64,000 nucleotides of DNA from Ricordea florida (Eukaryota > Cnidaria > Anthozoa > Corallimorpharia > Ricordeidae), in NCBI GenBank assembly GCA_949710005.1, contig OX453286.1, forward strand, positions 5,133,701 to 5,197,700. Reading direction: 5' to 3'. The position numbers and the translations under genes are program-made. Positions 46,701-58,700 of the stretch are shown piece by piece. A model generated the notes under the pieces. That model searched no databases and was not told where the DNA came from. It saw only the letters and a program-made list of their open reading frames with translations. The stretch's first letter is position 1, and every line of letters begins with the position of its first letter.

Positions 46701-49700
46701 AAGACGGGACCTACGGTTTATCGTCCTTATCCGAGAAAACTAGAAAGTCTAACCATTCGCAGATGCCATTGCAAAGGAAGCACTTTCTCCTCAGTTATTT
46801 AAGGACCCTGACTGTTGGTCCGACCGGAGCCTGAACCCACGACCTCCCGCACGGTCGTCCGGCACTCTACCAACTGAGCCAAACGGTCGGCGGTTTTCAA
46901 AATGGCGACGTCTTCACGCTATAGCGAAGTTTCGCAGGAAGATCTAGTATTGAGGTATTTTTCACCGACACATGATTCGTTTATTATGATTTTTACTAAA
47001 ACAATTAGACTATTTATTACATCCATTTTGAAATCACCGGTGATCCCTGCAATTTGATTGGCCCATAACAGTGTGATTTATTCACGAATCGCACTATTTT
47101 AGGCTCTAAATCGCATCTTTTTTTAAAGCCAAAGAGAATAAACTGAATTGAAATGTAAAAGAGTTTCTAGTTCCTTTTTTTCTAAAAACAGGCCACAAGA
47201 TCAATTAAATATTGCCACTTGACCAACAAAAATCCTGTACTAGGACTGTTAAATTGGGTGATTTCAAAACTGGATATAATAAAGTGGTAATTCAAATTCG
47301 TGTCATGCAATTTTGGTCTGAAAACATACTTGTGATATCAAATCGAACTCGCACTGCGCGCTCCTTCGATATTTGAAATCACGCGTATGATTTCAGACCA
47401 AATTGTACTCCACTCAGTTCAAATACACTGGGAACGATCCGGCACAATCTCATGGGCAAAATGCGACCCGTTCTCTTGGTAAAAAGATTGAATTTTCTTT
47501 AAAGATAGCAACATAATGTATTGCAATGTGAACGTCGAATCCGAGTGGTGATTCCGAAATGGAATTTTCTGAATGGCAAACGTTTCGACTGTGTTAGATT
47601 ACGATTGCATTTCCACGTGAACTGCCTCGTTATCGGAATCTTGATTGACATTTAAGGAAATGCCCTCCTTTGAGGATTAAGTTTCACCTATATATATTCG
47701 ACTCTCTCTTACCAGCCAAAAAACTTGGTAAAGATGGCACGCTGTCGCTTACGAAGCACTAACACTTCAAAAACGTGCACACGCTTGCACTAGGGCTTTG
47801 CCAGAATTGTGGAGCAAGAGATCGATTGCCTTAAAATATGGGAACGCAGGCAACTGTCGCTAAAGACACACACAATGCATAAAAATATTAAAATCTAAGG
47901 TTGAGGCTTAAGACACCCTGTTAAGTACTCAGATCACCCCACACTGGGAACGCTTTGATAACAATTTTACGCATTTCAAACACTTACCATTGTTGATGTT
48001 GTTCTCCCTTTCCATGTTCACTTGCTTCAATAGGTCGGCCTTTTCAGCCTGAAATAAAACAGAAACATACCCTGAGATACAAAAACGTTCTGCAAATAAA
48101 TACTTTCAAGGTCAACCGAAGGGAGTGGTGTTGTGTATTATATCAAAAACGAGATACAGTGTTTCATCACATATAAAACGCCGATATCAGAGCTGAAAAT
48201 ATGGCGCGCAAAGGAGTATTTTTGGCATAATTCGAGGTGTTTGATACGTGGTGAAACGCACTTAATGACTTTTTGTTACAGCTTCTCGAACAGAATGATT
48301 TCAAAAGAGAAATTAGCGATACAAAAACGAGCCATGTTTCATCAGATATCCAAACACGTCACAGTTCCTGATTTCCTTTGCTTTTCTCTTATGCGTTATT
48401 GATAAGTTTGAGAATGCCTCTTCAAAAATTGACCAAAGACATTTTGTCCCTATCAATGTAAACATGAATTATCCTCAGCGAGTGCCCTGTGTATTAATAC
48501 CGAAAATTTACTTATCAATCATATTCAGTATCTTTGCTTCACAAGGTGCTGATGTTGAAACGAGAAGTAGTTTTTGATCAATTCTGGAAGTGAAAGGTTT
48601 AAATGTTCCACTCTCCAAACCCAAACAAGAGCCTCACCTCAGGTAGGAGGTCGTAAGAAAGTAAATATTTACAGTAAATATCTTGAAGTTTTCCTACTCG
48701 GTCCTGTGCCTGGAAAAAAAAGCCAACAGCGGACAGGATCAGCACAAAGAAAAAGACAGAGAGAGGGGAAGGGAAAGTTTGACACGAAAAATGAAGCATT
48801 AATTAGCACGGTATACCGTCGCTTCTACTGCAAGTTAAAGAGGGAAATCTTCGAAATATTCAAAAACTGACAAGAAAAATGACTCATAATACTTAACAAT
48901 TATACCCGTAGCCTGCAAGGGCTACGGGTCAATAGCCCATGAGGCGAAGCAAGGGCTACGGGTCAATAGCCCATGAGGCGAAGCCGAATGGGCTATTGAC
49001 CTGTAGCCCTTGAGGGCGAAGGGTCTAATTGTTTTAGTATCACCCAACTAGTCGGACAGAAAAAGCAATAATAAAGTTAGCAAATGCAAGTTGAAGAAAG
49101 ATTTATTAGTCGGGCAACCGACTATAGGTTTACCCTCGAGTTTCATCGCAAATCGCAGTCACGTGCAATGGGGAATACCGCAGACACATAATACGGGCGA
49201 AAACTTCTTTCTACATGTCGAAGTCGATGGCGAATATGTTGAAAACAAATGGTGTCATCTTTTCTACGCTCAAACATACAGACCCACAAACCGTTCGCGG
49301 TAGACCCACTCTAAAAGATGGCGTGTGTAATGAGCGTATATTTCGAAACGGGTCGTCCCGCGAACTGAAAATAGCAAAAGAATCAAATGATTTAGCGAAT
49401 GTCTCACTGGAATCAAACCAGAAATCAAACGAGTTACCAGTGAACAGAAAATGTGGACAGAGTGACAGAAGAGCATTTGCTGATAAAGACAAGGTGCCTC
49501 GCGATGAAACTCGAGGAAACGACAACAAAGATGCCACGTTGGAAACCAGGACCTTGGTACCCTTAGCATTTCAGTCCTGCAGTCCCGCAGTGGGAAATAA
49601 AAGAAATTTTAGAAGGGTATAGACCTCGGCACATGGATTATAGAACGAGGTATGCTCATGTGTATCGTGCTTATTCTCGGCACATGGATTATAGAACGAG

Positions 49701-52700
49701 GAATATTCATGTGTATTGTACTTGTTTTCGGCACATGGATTATAGAACGAGGAATAATCGTGTATTGTGCTTGTTTTGTTTTGTTTCCATATGCAAATAT
49801 TTATTGACTGCGGGACTGCGGGAGTAGAACTTTAATGTCACGCAATCGTGGCCGGGTATTCTGAAGTTTAGCCGCACGTCTACCTGTTGTCCGACTTACG
49901 ATCTTAGATCGTCTTGTTTGGGAATAAAACAAAAGAAAGCGCCACGAATTTCGCCACTCGAGGACTATTACTAATAGTCCTCTAGTAGCGTAGCCAATCA
50001 GATTGCAGCATTTGCATTAGTCCACTAGTTGGGTGATACTAATGTCGATTAGTCGTGCTTATTTCGGATTAAGTAACATTCGAGGATTTGCGAGCGGTTC
50101 ACGAAGAAAGGCCGAACTAAACGTTCGCTTACTCGGCCATTGAACGTCATCAAAAGACCATGTGACTAACCGTGCGTGGTATTCTTAACATGTCGGAGAT
50201 CTTCGTCCATTTTTTACTGTCAATAACCTGCGGAAAAAAAAGTACCGACGATTAACGATAACAATATCTACGCATCATTAAACTCTAATTACAGATCCAA
50301 CAAGTCCTAACTGTTAAAAACGTGGATAACGCTATCGAAATCGGAATCTAAATTGATGCTGTACGAAAAACCCTAGACATGGTTCATGTATACAGAGAAC
50401 TGCAGGAAATTGTGAGCAGTTATTCAGTTACAGTAGTACCCTCTGTGGATGTGACCGTTTTTCGGAAATCTACTGTACAGTACTGTACTGTGGTACTGTT
50501 TGTTTTACTATACAGTGTGGTTCTAACATTTTCATCTGTGGATCAAACAAGGAGGGTGACCATTCTTTGTAAAGCTACTGAACAGTACTGTACTGTGGTA
50601 CTGTTTGTTTTACTATACAGTGTGGTTCTAACTTTTTCATCTGTGGATCAAACCACGCGATGTGACCATTCTTTGTAAAGCTACTGAACAGTACTGTACT
50701 GTGGTACTGTTTGTTTTACTATACAGTGTGGTTCTAACTTTTTCATCTGTGGATCAAACCACGCGATGTGACCATTCTTTGTAAGGCTACTGAACAGTAC
50801 TGTAGTGTGGTACTGTTTGTTTTACTATACAGTGTGGTTCTAACTTTTTCACCTGTGGATCAAACCATACAGTGTGACCATTCTTTGTAAAGCTACTGAA
50901 CAGTACTGTACTGTGGTACTGTTTGTTTTAATATACAGTGTGGTTGTAACATTTTCATCTGTGTATCAAACCATGCAGTGTGACCATTCTTTGTAAAGCC
51001 ACTGAACAGTACCGTACTGTGCTAATGTTTGTTTTACTATAGAGTGTGCGTCTAATTTTATCATCTGTGAAGCTACTCAACAGCAATGTACTGTGGTAGT
51101 GTCTGTCTTACTATACATTGCCCCACTTGTTCAAACGGAGGAGAGAGGTCACATAGACACTAGCTGAAATCACTGCAGCACCAAGGCTGGGTGAATTACG
51201 AGATTACCTTACATTGCTAAAAGCATTAATAAGTTCTATAGATTGGCGATTCGGACTCACAGAACTTATTTTTAAGGGGGTATTGAGTTCTAATTTAAAA
51301 AACGCAACTGAACCAGTGTTCCGGGGTTTCCTCTGATCAAACTGTGAGCTGTTTGTACGCTTAAGACTACGTTCAATTTAGAGCAGATTTTTCCAATCCG
51401 AGATAATTTGGTACCAGATTCGTTTTGCTATTTGCACACTAGCAGACGAATCCATAATAAACCCGTCCACAACCCAGGTTCTTTAGAGCTAGCAGACGCT
51501 CTTCATACCTTTTGCAATCCTCCAAACTGCTTCACCACCCTAGAGAAATGCGCCAGATCAAGTTCGCAACCGCCAATCTACGAATATCAAAGTGGTTCAT
51601 GAGTGACTGATTTGCCTTAGAAACCTGGTTTGTGAACAAAGAAAACAGATCTACTCGAGCAAGCAAACGATACCTAACGACTATGTCAAGGCAGTGGGTA
51701 ACCAAATCATTTCCGAGTTATGAGTGGTCATTTACTGGATGAATGACGTCAATCGTCACACAATAGAAAAATTCAAACCAATCAGACACCAAGGTATATA
51801 TCAGTTCATCAGCATCATCATCATCATCATTTACTGGCTTTGATATTAAAATGAATTTCACAGAGTACAACATGTTGGTAGTTGTTAGGCAAGGAGACGT
51901 CAAGGAACCACCAGGCTTGTAGGAGAGGTCACTTCGACATCACAATATGATAAAAAATAAGACATGAATAATACAGTACAACACAGCACAGCACAGCACA
52001 GCACAGCACAGCACAGCACAGCACCGCACCGCACCGCACAGCACAGCACCGCACCGCACAGCAGAGCACCGTACAGACCAGTAGAGTGTAGTACAGTGCA
52101 GCACAGTACGATACTATATGATACCGTACAGCACAGCACAGCACAGCACAGGACAGCACCGTTCAGTACAGGACAGTACAGACCAGTAGAGTGCAGTGCA
52201 GTACAGCACGATACGATAAGATACGATACAGTACAGTGCAGTACAGTATTATATGGCCACAATAGTACGCGCGCTCTGATTGGCCGCTGAGCGGGCAAGA
52301 TTTTCTTGTAATGACCGGGCATTATGAAAATTTTTCAAAAATTTTTTTTTTCCATCAATATAGACATAAGTAGTCTCATTTTCAAAGAAACTGTTTTTCT
52401 GTCTCTTCTTGTTTCGATCGCACGGTCAGATGTGTTTCGGTTCAGTGAACATGACCACAAATGACCTCTTGCGGGCGCAAGTGGACATTAAAAAACCCTT
52501 CCGTTTTTCTCTTTCCATTGCTAAAAAGGCCATATAATAAATAACTTATTAACCTCGTATGTTCGGTCATTACAAGGAAATCTCAGACCTCGGCCTTGAC
52601 TGTATTAAGGCGTCGGTCCGAGATTTCCCTGTAATGACCTCACTCTAGGTTAATAAGTTGTATGTATAGGACAGTGCAGTACAGTACAATACAGTACAGT

Positions 52701-55700
52701 ACGATACGATACGAAACAGTATAGTACAGTACAGTACAGTACAGTACGATACGATACGATATAGTATAGTACAATACAGTACAGTGCAGTACAATACAAT
52801 AAAATACGATACTATACAATACAACACAATAAAATGACAAGAAAAAAGGAAACACCGACAGACAAAAGACTCAATGCACACAGAAAGAGATGAAAATTAC
52901 ATCATGAATAAGTACCAGATGAACATTGGTAAGTCTGTAAGTTGTTAAGCTTTACTTTCTTTCTGGATTCTCTTACGGGTAGATGTTTCACAGGTTCATC
53001 AAGATTTTCCATTTCAATTCCGCTTAAGACTGTTTTTTTTTAGATCTTACCTGAGGCATTGGTGTGAGTGAGATGGACTGCTGCTTAAGGTGCTTTCTAA
53101 TACATGTCAATTCTTCCTCCACAGGACCCCACCTAAAACAATTTAACCAAATTGACTAAGCTTTTGGTCACCAAAAAAGACCCACCAACCCAGTGAACAT
53201 AAGTTAGTGCCGCGAGCAAAGGCAAAGAAAACAGTACACTAGGGAGGACAGTGCAAGGGTCCAAACTGACCGGTTAGATCAGTTGGTTGGACTATCGTGC
53301 GGGAGGTCGAGCCTTGGCCGAACCATCACTCAAGGTCTTTAAATTACTGAGGAGAAAGTGCTGCCTTTGCAATGACATCTGTAGATGGTTAGTCCTCTCG
53401 GATAAGAACGATAGCCCGTAGGTCCCGTCTGACAACCCTTGTTCGTATAACTTCGTGGGACGTTAAAGAATCCACACATTGTTCGCAAAGGGTAGGAGAC
53501 AATCAATCAATCAATCAATCGATACTTTATTTATACACGTAACGCCTAGGAGCTATATAAGCTCGTTTATAATACGCACGTGTGTGAAATTACATTCACA
53601 AAGGCCATACCACAACACCGGGAACTACGTCCCCTACTCTTTGCGAACAGCGTGTGGGTTCTTTAACGTCTCACGAAGTTATTACAACCAAGGGTTTGTG
53701 AGACGGGACCTACGGTTTATCGCCCTTATCCGAAAAGACTAGAAAGTCTAACCATTTGCAGATGTCATTACAAAGGCAGCACATTCTCCTCAAATAATTT
53801 AAAGACCCTGAGTGATGGTCCGGCCGAGGTTCGAACACACGACCTTTCGCACGATAGTCCAGTTCTCTATCAACTGAGCTAACTGGTCGGCGGTAGATCC
53901 CGGTGTTGTTGCATGACCTTTGTGACTTAAGTTCTCTCACGTACGTATTCTGAACGAACTTGTGCAGCTCCTGGGCGTTACGCGTATAAATAAAGTATTG
54001 ATTGATTGCTTGATTGATTGATTTCACTGCCACTCTCACGCAATCTAATTATACAGAAAAAAACACTTACTGCTTTCCTACCTGTGTAAGAGTCTGTGTA
54101 TAAGTTGACATTCACTGTTAAACCTTAAACCCTCTGGCACCTGGAATTCAGGCTAAGAAAAGACGAATTCTTTAGTAAATTAAAGGCTGAACACATGTGA
54201 GATAACGAAAAAGTCACACCTAACTGACTGACTAGTACATAAATCCATTAGATTTACTCGGCCCGTGAATAAGGTTACCAATCAAGCCATGATTAAATGA
54301 ATGAATCATTCTATCTAAATTCTTGTATGTACATTAATAACAAGTAATCAAGTGATATTAAATCTTAAAATTTTTCAAATACAACAAATTTCACTCGCCC
54401 TACTGACTCGTGCAATTTGTTAAGTCTTTGGAAAAATTAACTTGTTCTCATTTATTCCAAAACTCGTAACCATTTGATTACCTATATACTAATCAACACA
54501 ACACCGGGAGTTCCTGACATCATTCATTAGTAAGACAGACCGTCAATTAATTTAGCGATAACTTAAGCAATTCGTCAGCTCCTAAGTCAATCTACAGATC
54601 AGTAACGGAGTTTTCCGTGCAATGACTCCCATTAAACTCACATTTTTGTACAATCTTCCAAGAAGCAATCACAAAATTGCTGAACACGCTCACGAAACAA
54701 CGAACACGCACATGAACACGCGCATTAACAACGGGCATGCACACGAACATTGAACACGCATTTGAAAACGAGCACAAATACGGAACACACACCTTCCACG
54801 ACTCTGGCGGAACAATTATACAAGCCCCAAACTTCTCGCCTGTGGAACGTATGGCTTTTATGTAGGCAGCAGGGTCTTGAAACTCCTCTTCACTTGGATG
54901 AAATACCGGCGAATCAATCGCTCTCCCTACCAGTGACCCGAAAACATTCTTCGGAATCTTTGGAGAATTCGATTTTGGAGATGTCATATCATTTAACGTC
55001 TGCTTTTCACTTAACAGCGTTTTTCCCTTTACCTTCAGCCCAGGAGACTTTTTCAAAGAAGTGTGAAGGGGTGGAGGGCTAGGCGTGTTTTTGCTTACAT
55101 TGCTCATCACATGATCGGCGCGCGCTGCCTGAGACGAACATTCGACGACCGTTGTCGAAGATTTCGCGAGCATTGCATTAGGCTTGGGCTCTGCCCTCAA
55201 CGTCTCACTTTGAAATGCCCTCGGCAACGGATGGGTGTGAACGCATGTAGGTTGGGTAACGCGAAGATCAGGCTGCATAATAATATCCTTCGCCATAAAT
55301 TCCTTCGGCGGCACCTCTCTGTCTATTCCTGAATGCCGTATAACAGGGACACGCTGGGGAACACGGGCCCCAATCGAATCCAGAGTCCCATGACTTGGGT
55401 CTGAACGGGGCAATGCGCACGCCACAGAATACAACGGAGGCGGTACAGCCTTAGGTACTGCAACAGAGAAAGTGTATGGCCTGGGAAGAGCGGGGGCCGA
55501 ATAGGCACTGGTCGTGGAATAGGACGTTTGCATGTGGGACCAAACAGGAGGTAAACTATGTCCCTTTTGTCGAGCAGTGGATCGTAGTGTCATGGACATA
55601 TCTCCAGAGCTGGCGGAAGACAAGGAAAAAACAGTGAAATTTTGCACGGGTTTCAGAGACACGTTGCCCAACAAGTCAGACCGTGGAGACGGTATGCGTT

Positions 55701-58700
55701 TTCCCGTCATTTGTGAAGACGACTGACCGGTGTTAGCAGGGGTCCTTGTAACAGAACCTGGCAATGCACTAGATGGACCGCATTCACTTGCTTGTGTGTA
55801 CGTTGTTGTCGGACGTAGAGAATGTGATGACTCTAGAGAAACATGCTGCAGAGGAACGCTTGATCGCGCCAAGCTTGGTTCACCGTGTGATGACGGTAAT
55901 ACGGAACAATGATGAAGAGGTGATGTGGACAAACATTCTGTTTCGTTGACCATCATGTGTAGAGTTTTCGGCTGCCATTCAGATGAAAATGTCTGTCGAT
56001 TGGAAAACACATAGGTGCTCCTCCATTTTTCTTTGTTGAAGTTAAGCGCATTGGGAAACTTAAGGGACCCCGGTGGCTCGCAGACAGGGATGGGTCTGAA
56101 ACAGTTTCCTTCTGGAAAAGACTGTACACCTTGGTCCTTTGTAAGTGCTTTCTCCAACACAGGCGGTGCAGGAGCAGGCCGATTCGAATCTCTGCTCGGG
56201 GTACCCAGCGTTGCGACGTTTGCATAAGCGTCGACGTCCGCAGAACCGTGCCTCGTCAACGTCGGGGGATTGACGGGAACGTTGCCTGCACGACAGCTGC
56301 TGACCAGTCGACTCGACTGACCTTGACTTGCGGTCTCAAGGGACACGGGAATTCGTTGAAGTCGTGGAGGAGGGATTCTAGAATCAAGCACACGTAATTT
56401 ACCAGACATATCCGCGTGCCCAACCGGCGTTTCGCTTGTTGACGAGTGCCTCTTTAAATGCGGCATTTTATCACCTGTAAAGGGAAGTGCCAAGCGACGC
56501 AACTTTTCTAATTCCGAAATTAACTTTGGATCTGACAGAGAAGTAGACGCGTTATCAGTGTCGACGTTAAGCACTCGCGAAACTCCGTTTTCGTGAGACA
56601 ACGAAGGCGAAGAGGCACCGTCAGGTGAACGATTTTGAGCTGAAGAACTTAAATGTTCACTGGGAGCTTGACAATGGTGCTTTTCAGGTTCGTCGTCGAT
56701 GATTATCGGCGGAAACCGCTTCAAGGGAGGCGGCCCGTCATCGCAAGCCCCAGGCGACTTGTGCAGCTGACTCGGCTTGCCGCGCGTGGGCGAAGTCGAG
56801 GGGTACCTCTGAAGCAAGGGTGGACCGTGAAGATGGGTCACTCGCTGAGCTGCAGCCGGAATGTAAAGCAACGGAGGTGGCGAGCAGCAGGTCATCCCCT
56901 GCGGTGGTGATACAAGAGGCGGAGGATGGGGTGCGGCGCTGTGTCCGGGTGTACTGGATGGTTGCACGGTTGCCTTATCGCCTGTCACAAAGGGAGGATT
57001 CAACGCAACTGGCTTTGGTATGGGTCGAGGTAGAGGCTTTTCTTTGGCTCCATAGGCAGCTGTCCAAACCGTCGGATGGGGTGACACTCGGAAGGAGAGA
57101 GGAGGGCTCACTGATTTAGAAACCTCCTTTGGGTCCTGGTGAAGAAGAATTGATACATGGCAACCAACGCAAGATACCGTAATATAATCCGTTTGCGAAA
57201 AATATAATATAATATTTTGAATAAGCCCTTTTACAGTATGTATTGAATTTGAGCGTCTACCCAAAACGTCCCAGTATCGCAGTAGGTGGATGACACGAAG
57301 TGGTGTGACCATTCTTTGGAAAGCTATTAAACAGTACTGTACTGTGGTACAGTACTACTGTTTGTTTTACTGTACAGTGTGGTTATGCCATCAAGTCCTT
57401 ACGATTGCAATGATAAGTGGCAGCATTCATTTTGCAATGTTCAGCAATTGAAGAATTGTCATTCAATTTGTGATTCAATTGTTTTCCCGGAGTGCACAGG
57501 TTAAAGTCAGACCAACAATGGCAGACCATGAAAATACAGTAAATGGGATTAAAAACTTAGCAGTTACTCTTTTACTATACTACTCAGCTGATCATGCTCA
57601 ACACCATAATCAGCTCATATTCACACATCAAGAAAAAAAATCACTCACTTCTGGCTCATCACTTGGAAGAAGTTCATCAAACTTCTTGTCCACTTTGCCT
57701 TCACCAGCAATTCCTTTAGGACCATCAGCAAACATACGGACAACCCCACTTTCCCAACAAGGTCTTTCGCCGACTGCAGGACTGTCCACGGACAGGGCCG
57801 GAGAGTCAGAATTTGACTTTGGCACAACACTAGATGGATTTGATGAGTTTGAATAGGATGATTGAGACTGTGTAGGGGAGGGAGGGTAAGAATTGTCTTC
57901 ATCCTCCTCTGATAAAGGGGACATCGGTAAACAAGGGTTGTTGAACATCTCGAGCTCCTCGGGTAGAAATGGATTGTCTGTAACGAAAGAAAAAGTGTAG
58001 TTACAATCAATCAATCAATACATGAATTATTTTGTACAGTTTAGTCAAGTCTAGTGCATTGAATGTGGAATTTTTCAGAATTTTTCGTGGAATTTTGTAT
58101 GATTGCATGTTGTATGAGTGGACATGGGAAGTTTTTTAATAGTCTTAAGATATTCGAGGGAGCGTTGTATTGCTGACGTCATGCATTAAGTTGGAGACAG
58201 ACTCAGGAATGCAAAGGAATGCACATTAAATATCTATAGTTAGAAAAAAAGTTAAATTATCTTAAACACACATTTACACATTTGTATTTCTTTCCAACTT
58301 ACAAATTTATAAAATAAGTTAAAAAAGATGTTCAACTCACTTCTCAAGCACAAGAAAGTCAAGAAATCCTCCGTTTTTGCCCTTGAACATACTGTTGTTA
58401 ACAAATGTTTTGTATCTTCTTCTTTTTTTAAACTGAAGACAAATTGAAACAAGGTGATGTTCTGAACTAATAGTATGGTGAAAGATAATAGGAAAAGTGT
58501 AAATAAATACTAGATACTGGCATTGGCACTTTCCACACAATATCAGTGGGTAAGAGTATTTGTTTAATGCTTCCAAGTCATATCTGACATTAGGAGTGTC
58601 AACAACTGGGTTGGGTTGTTCAAAGCATGGTTAAGGTAACCCGGGTTTAGTGCAAAATTTGAATGCAGATATGAGAGCTTACAAAGCACATTCAGAATAC

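Larger units (their letters stand above)
48895..50040. mobile_element. family E element plus hairpin, interrupted by 0.8 kb insert
   Basis: 48897-49034 is the AACAATTA hairpin, with its gggctacgggtcaatagccc segment duplicated. 49036-50040 has the family E ends AGTATCACCCAACTAGTCGG and CCACTAGTTGGGTGATACT. Compared with the 194-bp copy, about 810 bp (49112-49918) is inserted within gatttatt|tgggaataaaac. The insert starts with hairpin AGTCGGgcaaCCGACT. Confidence 0.7.

Noticed and set aside
50455..51075. CRISPR-like regular repeat
   Set aside because: Units are head-to-tail 106-bp satellites without unique spacers, in a eukaryotic intron.
51900..52322. 140-codon cysteine-rich minus-strand frame
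   Set aside because: It is a translation of the CAGCA/CAGTA array and neighbouring foldback; low complexity and no splice or start context.
58252..58576. Two minus-strand frames of 66 and 79 codons
   Set aside because: Only the 41-nt segment 58341-58381 is supported, as a JARID2 microexon. The remaining residues are intron read-through.
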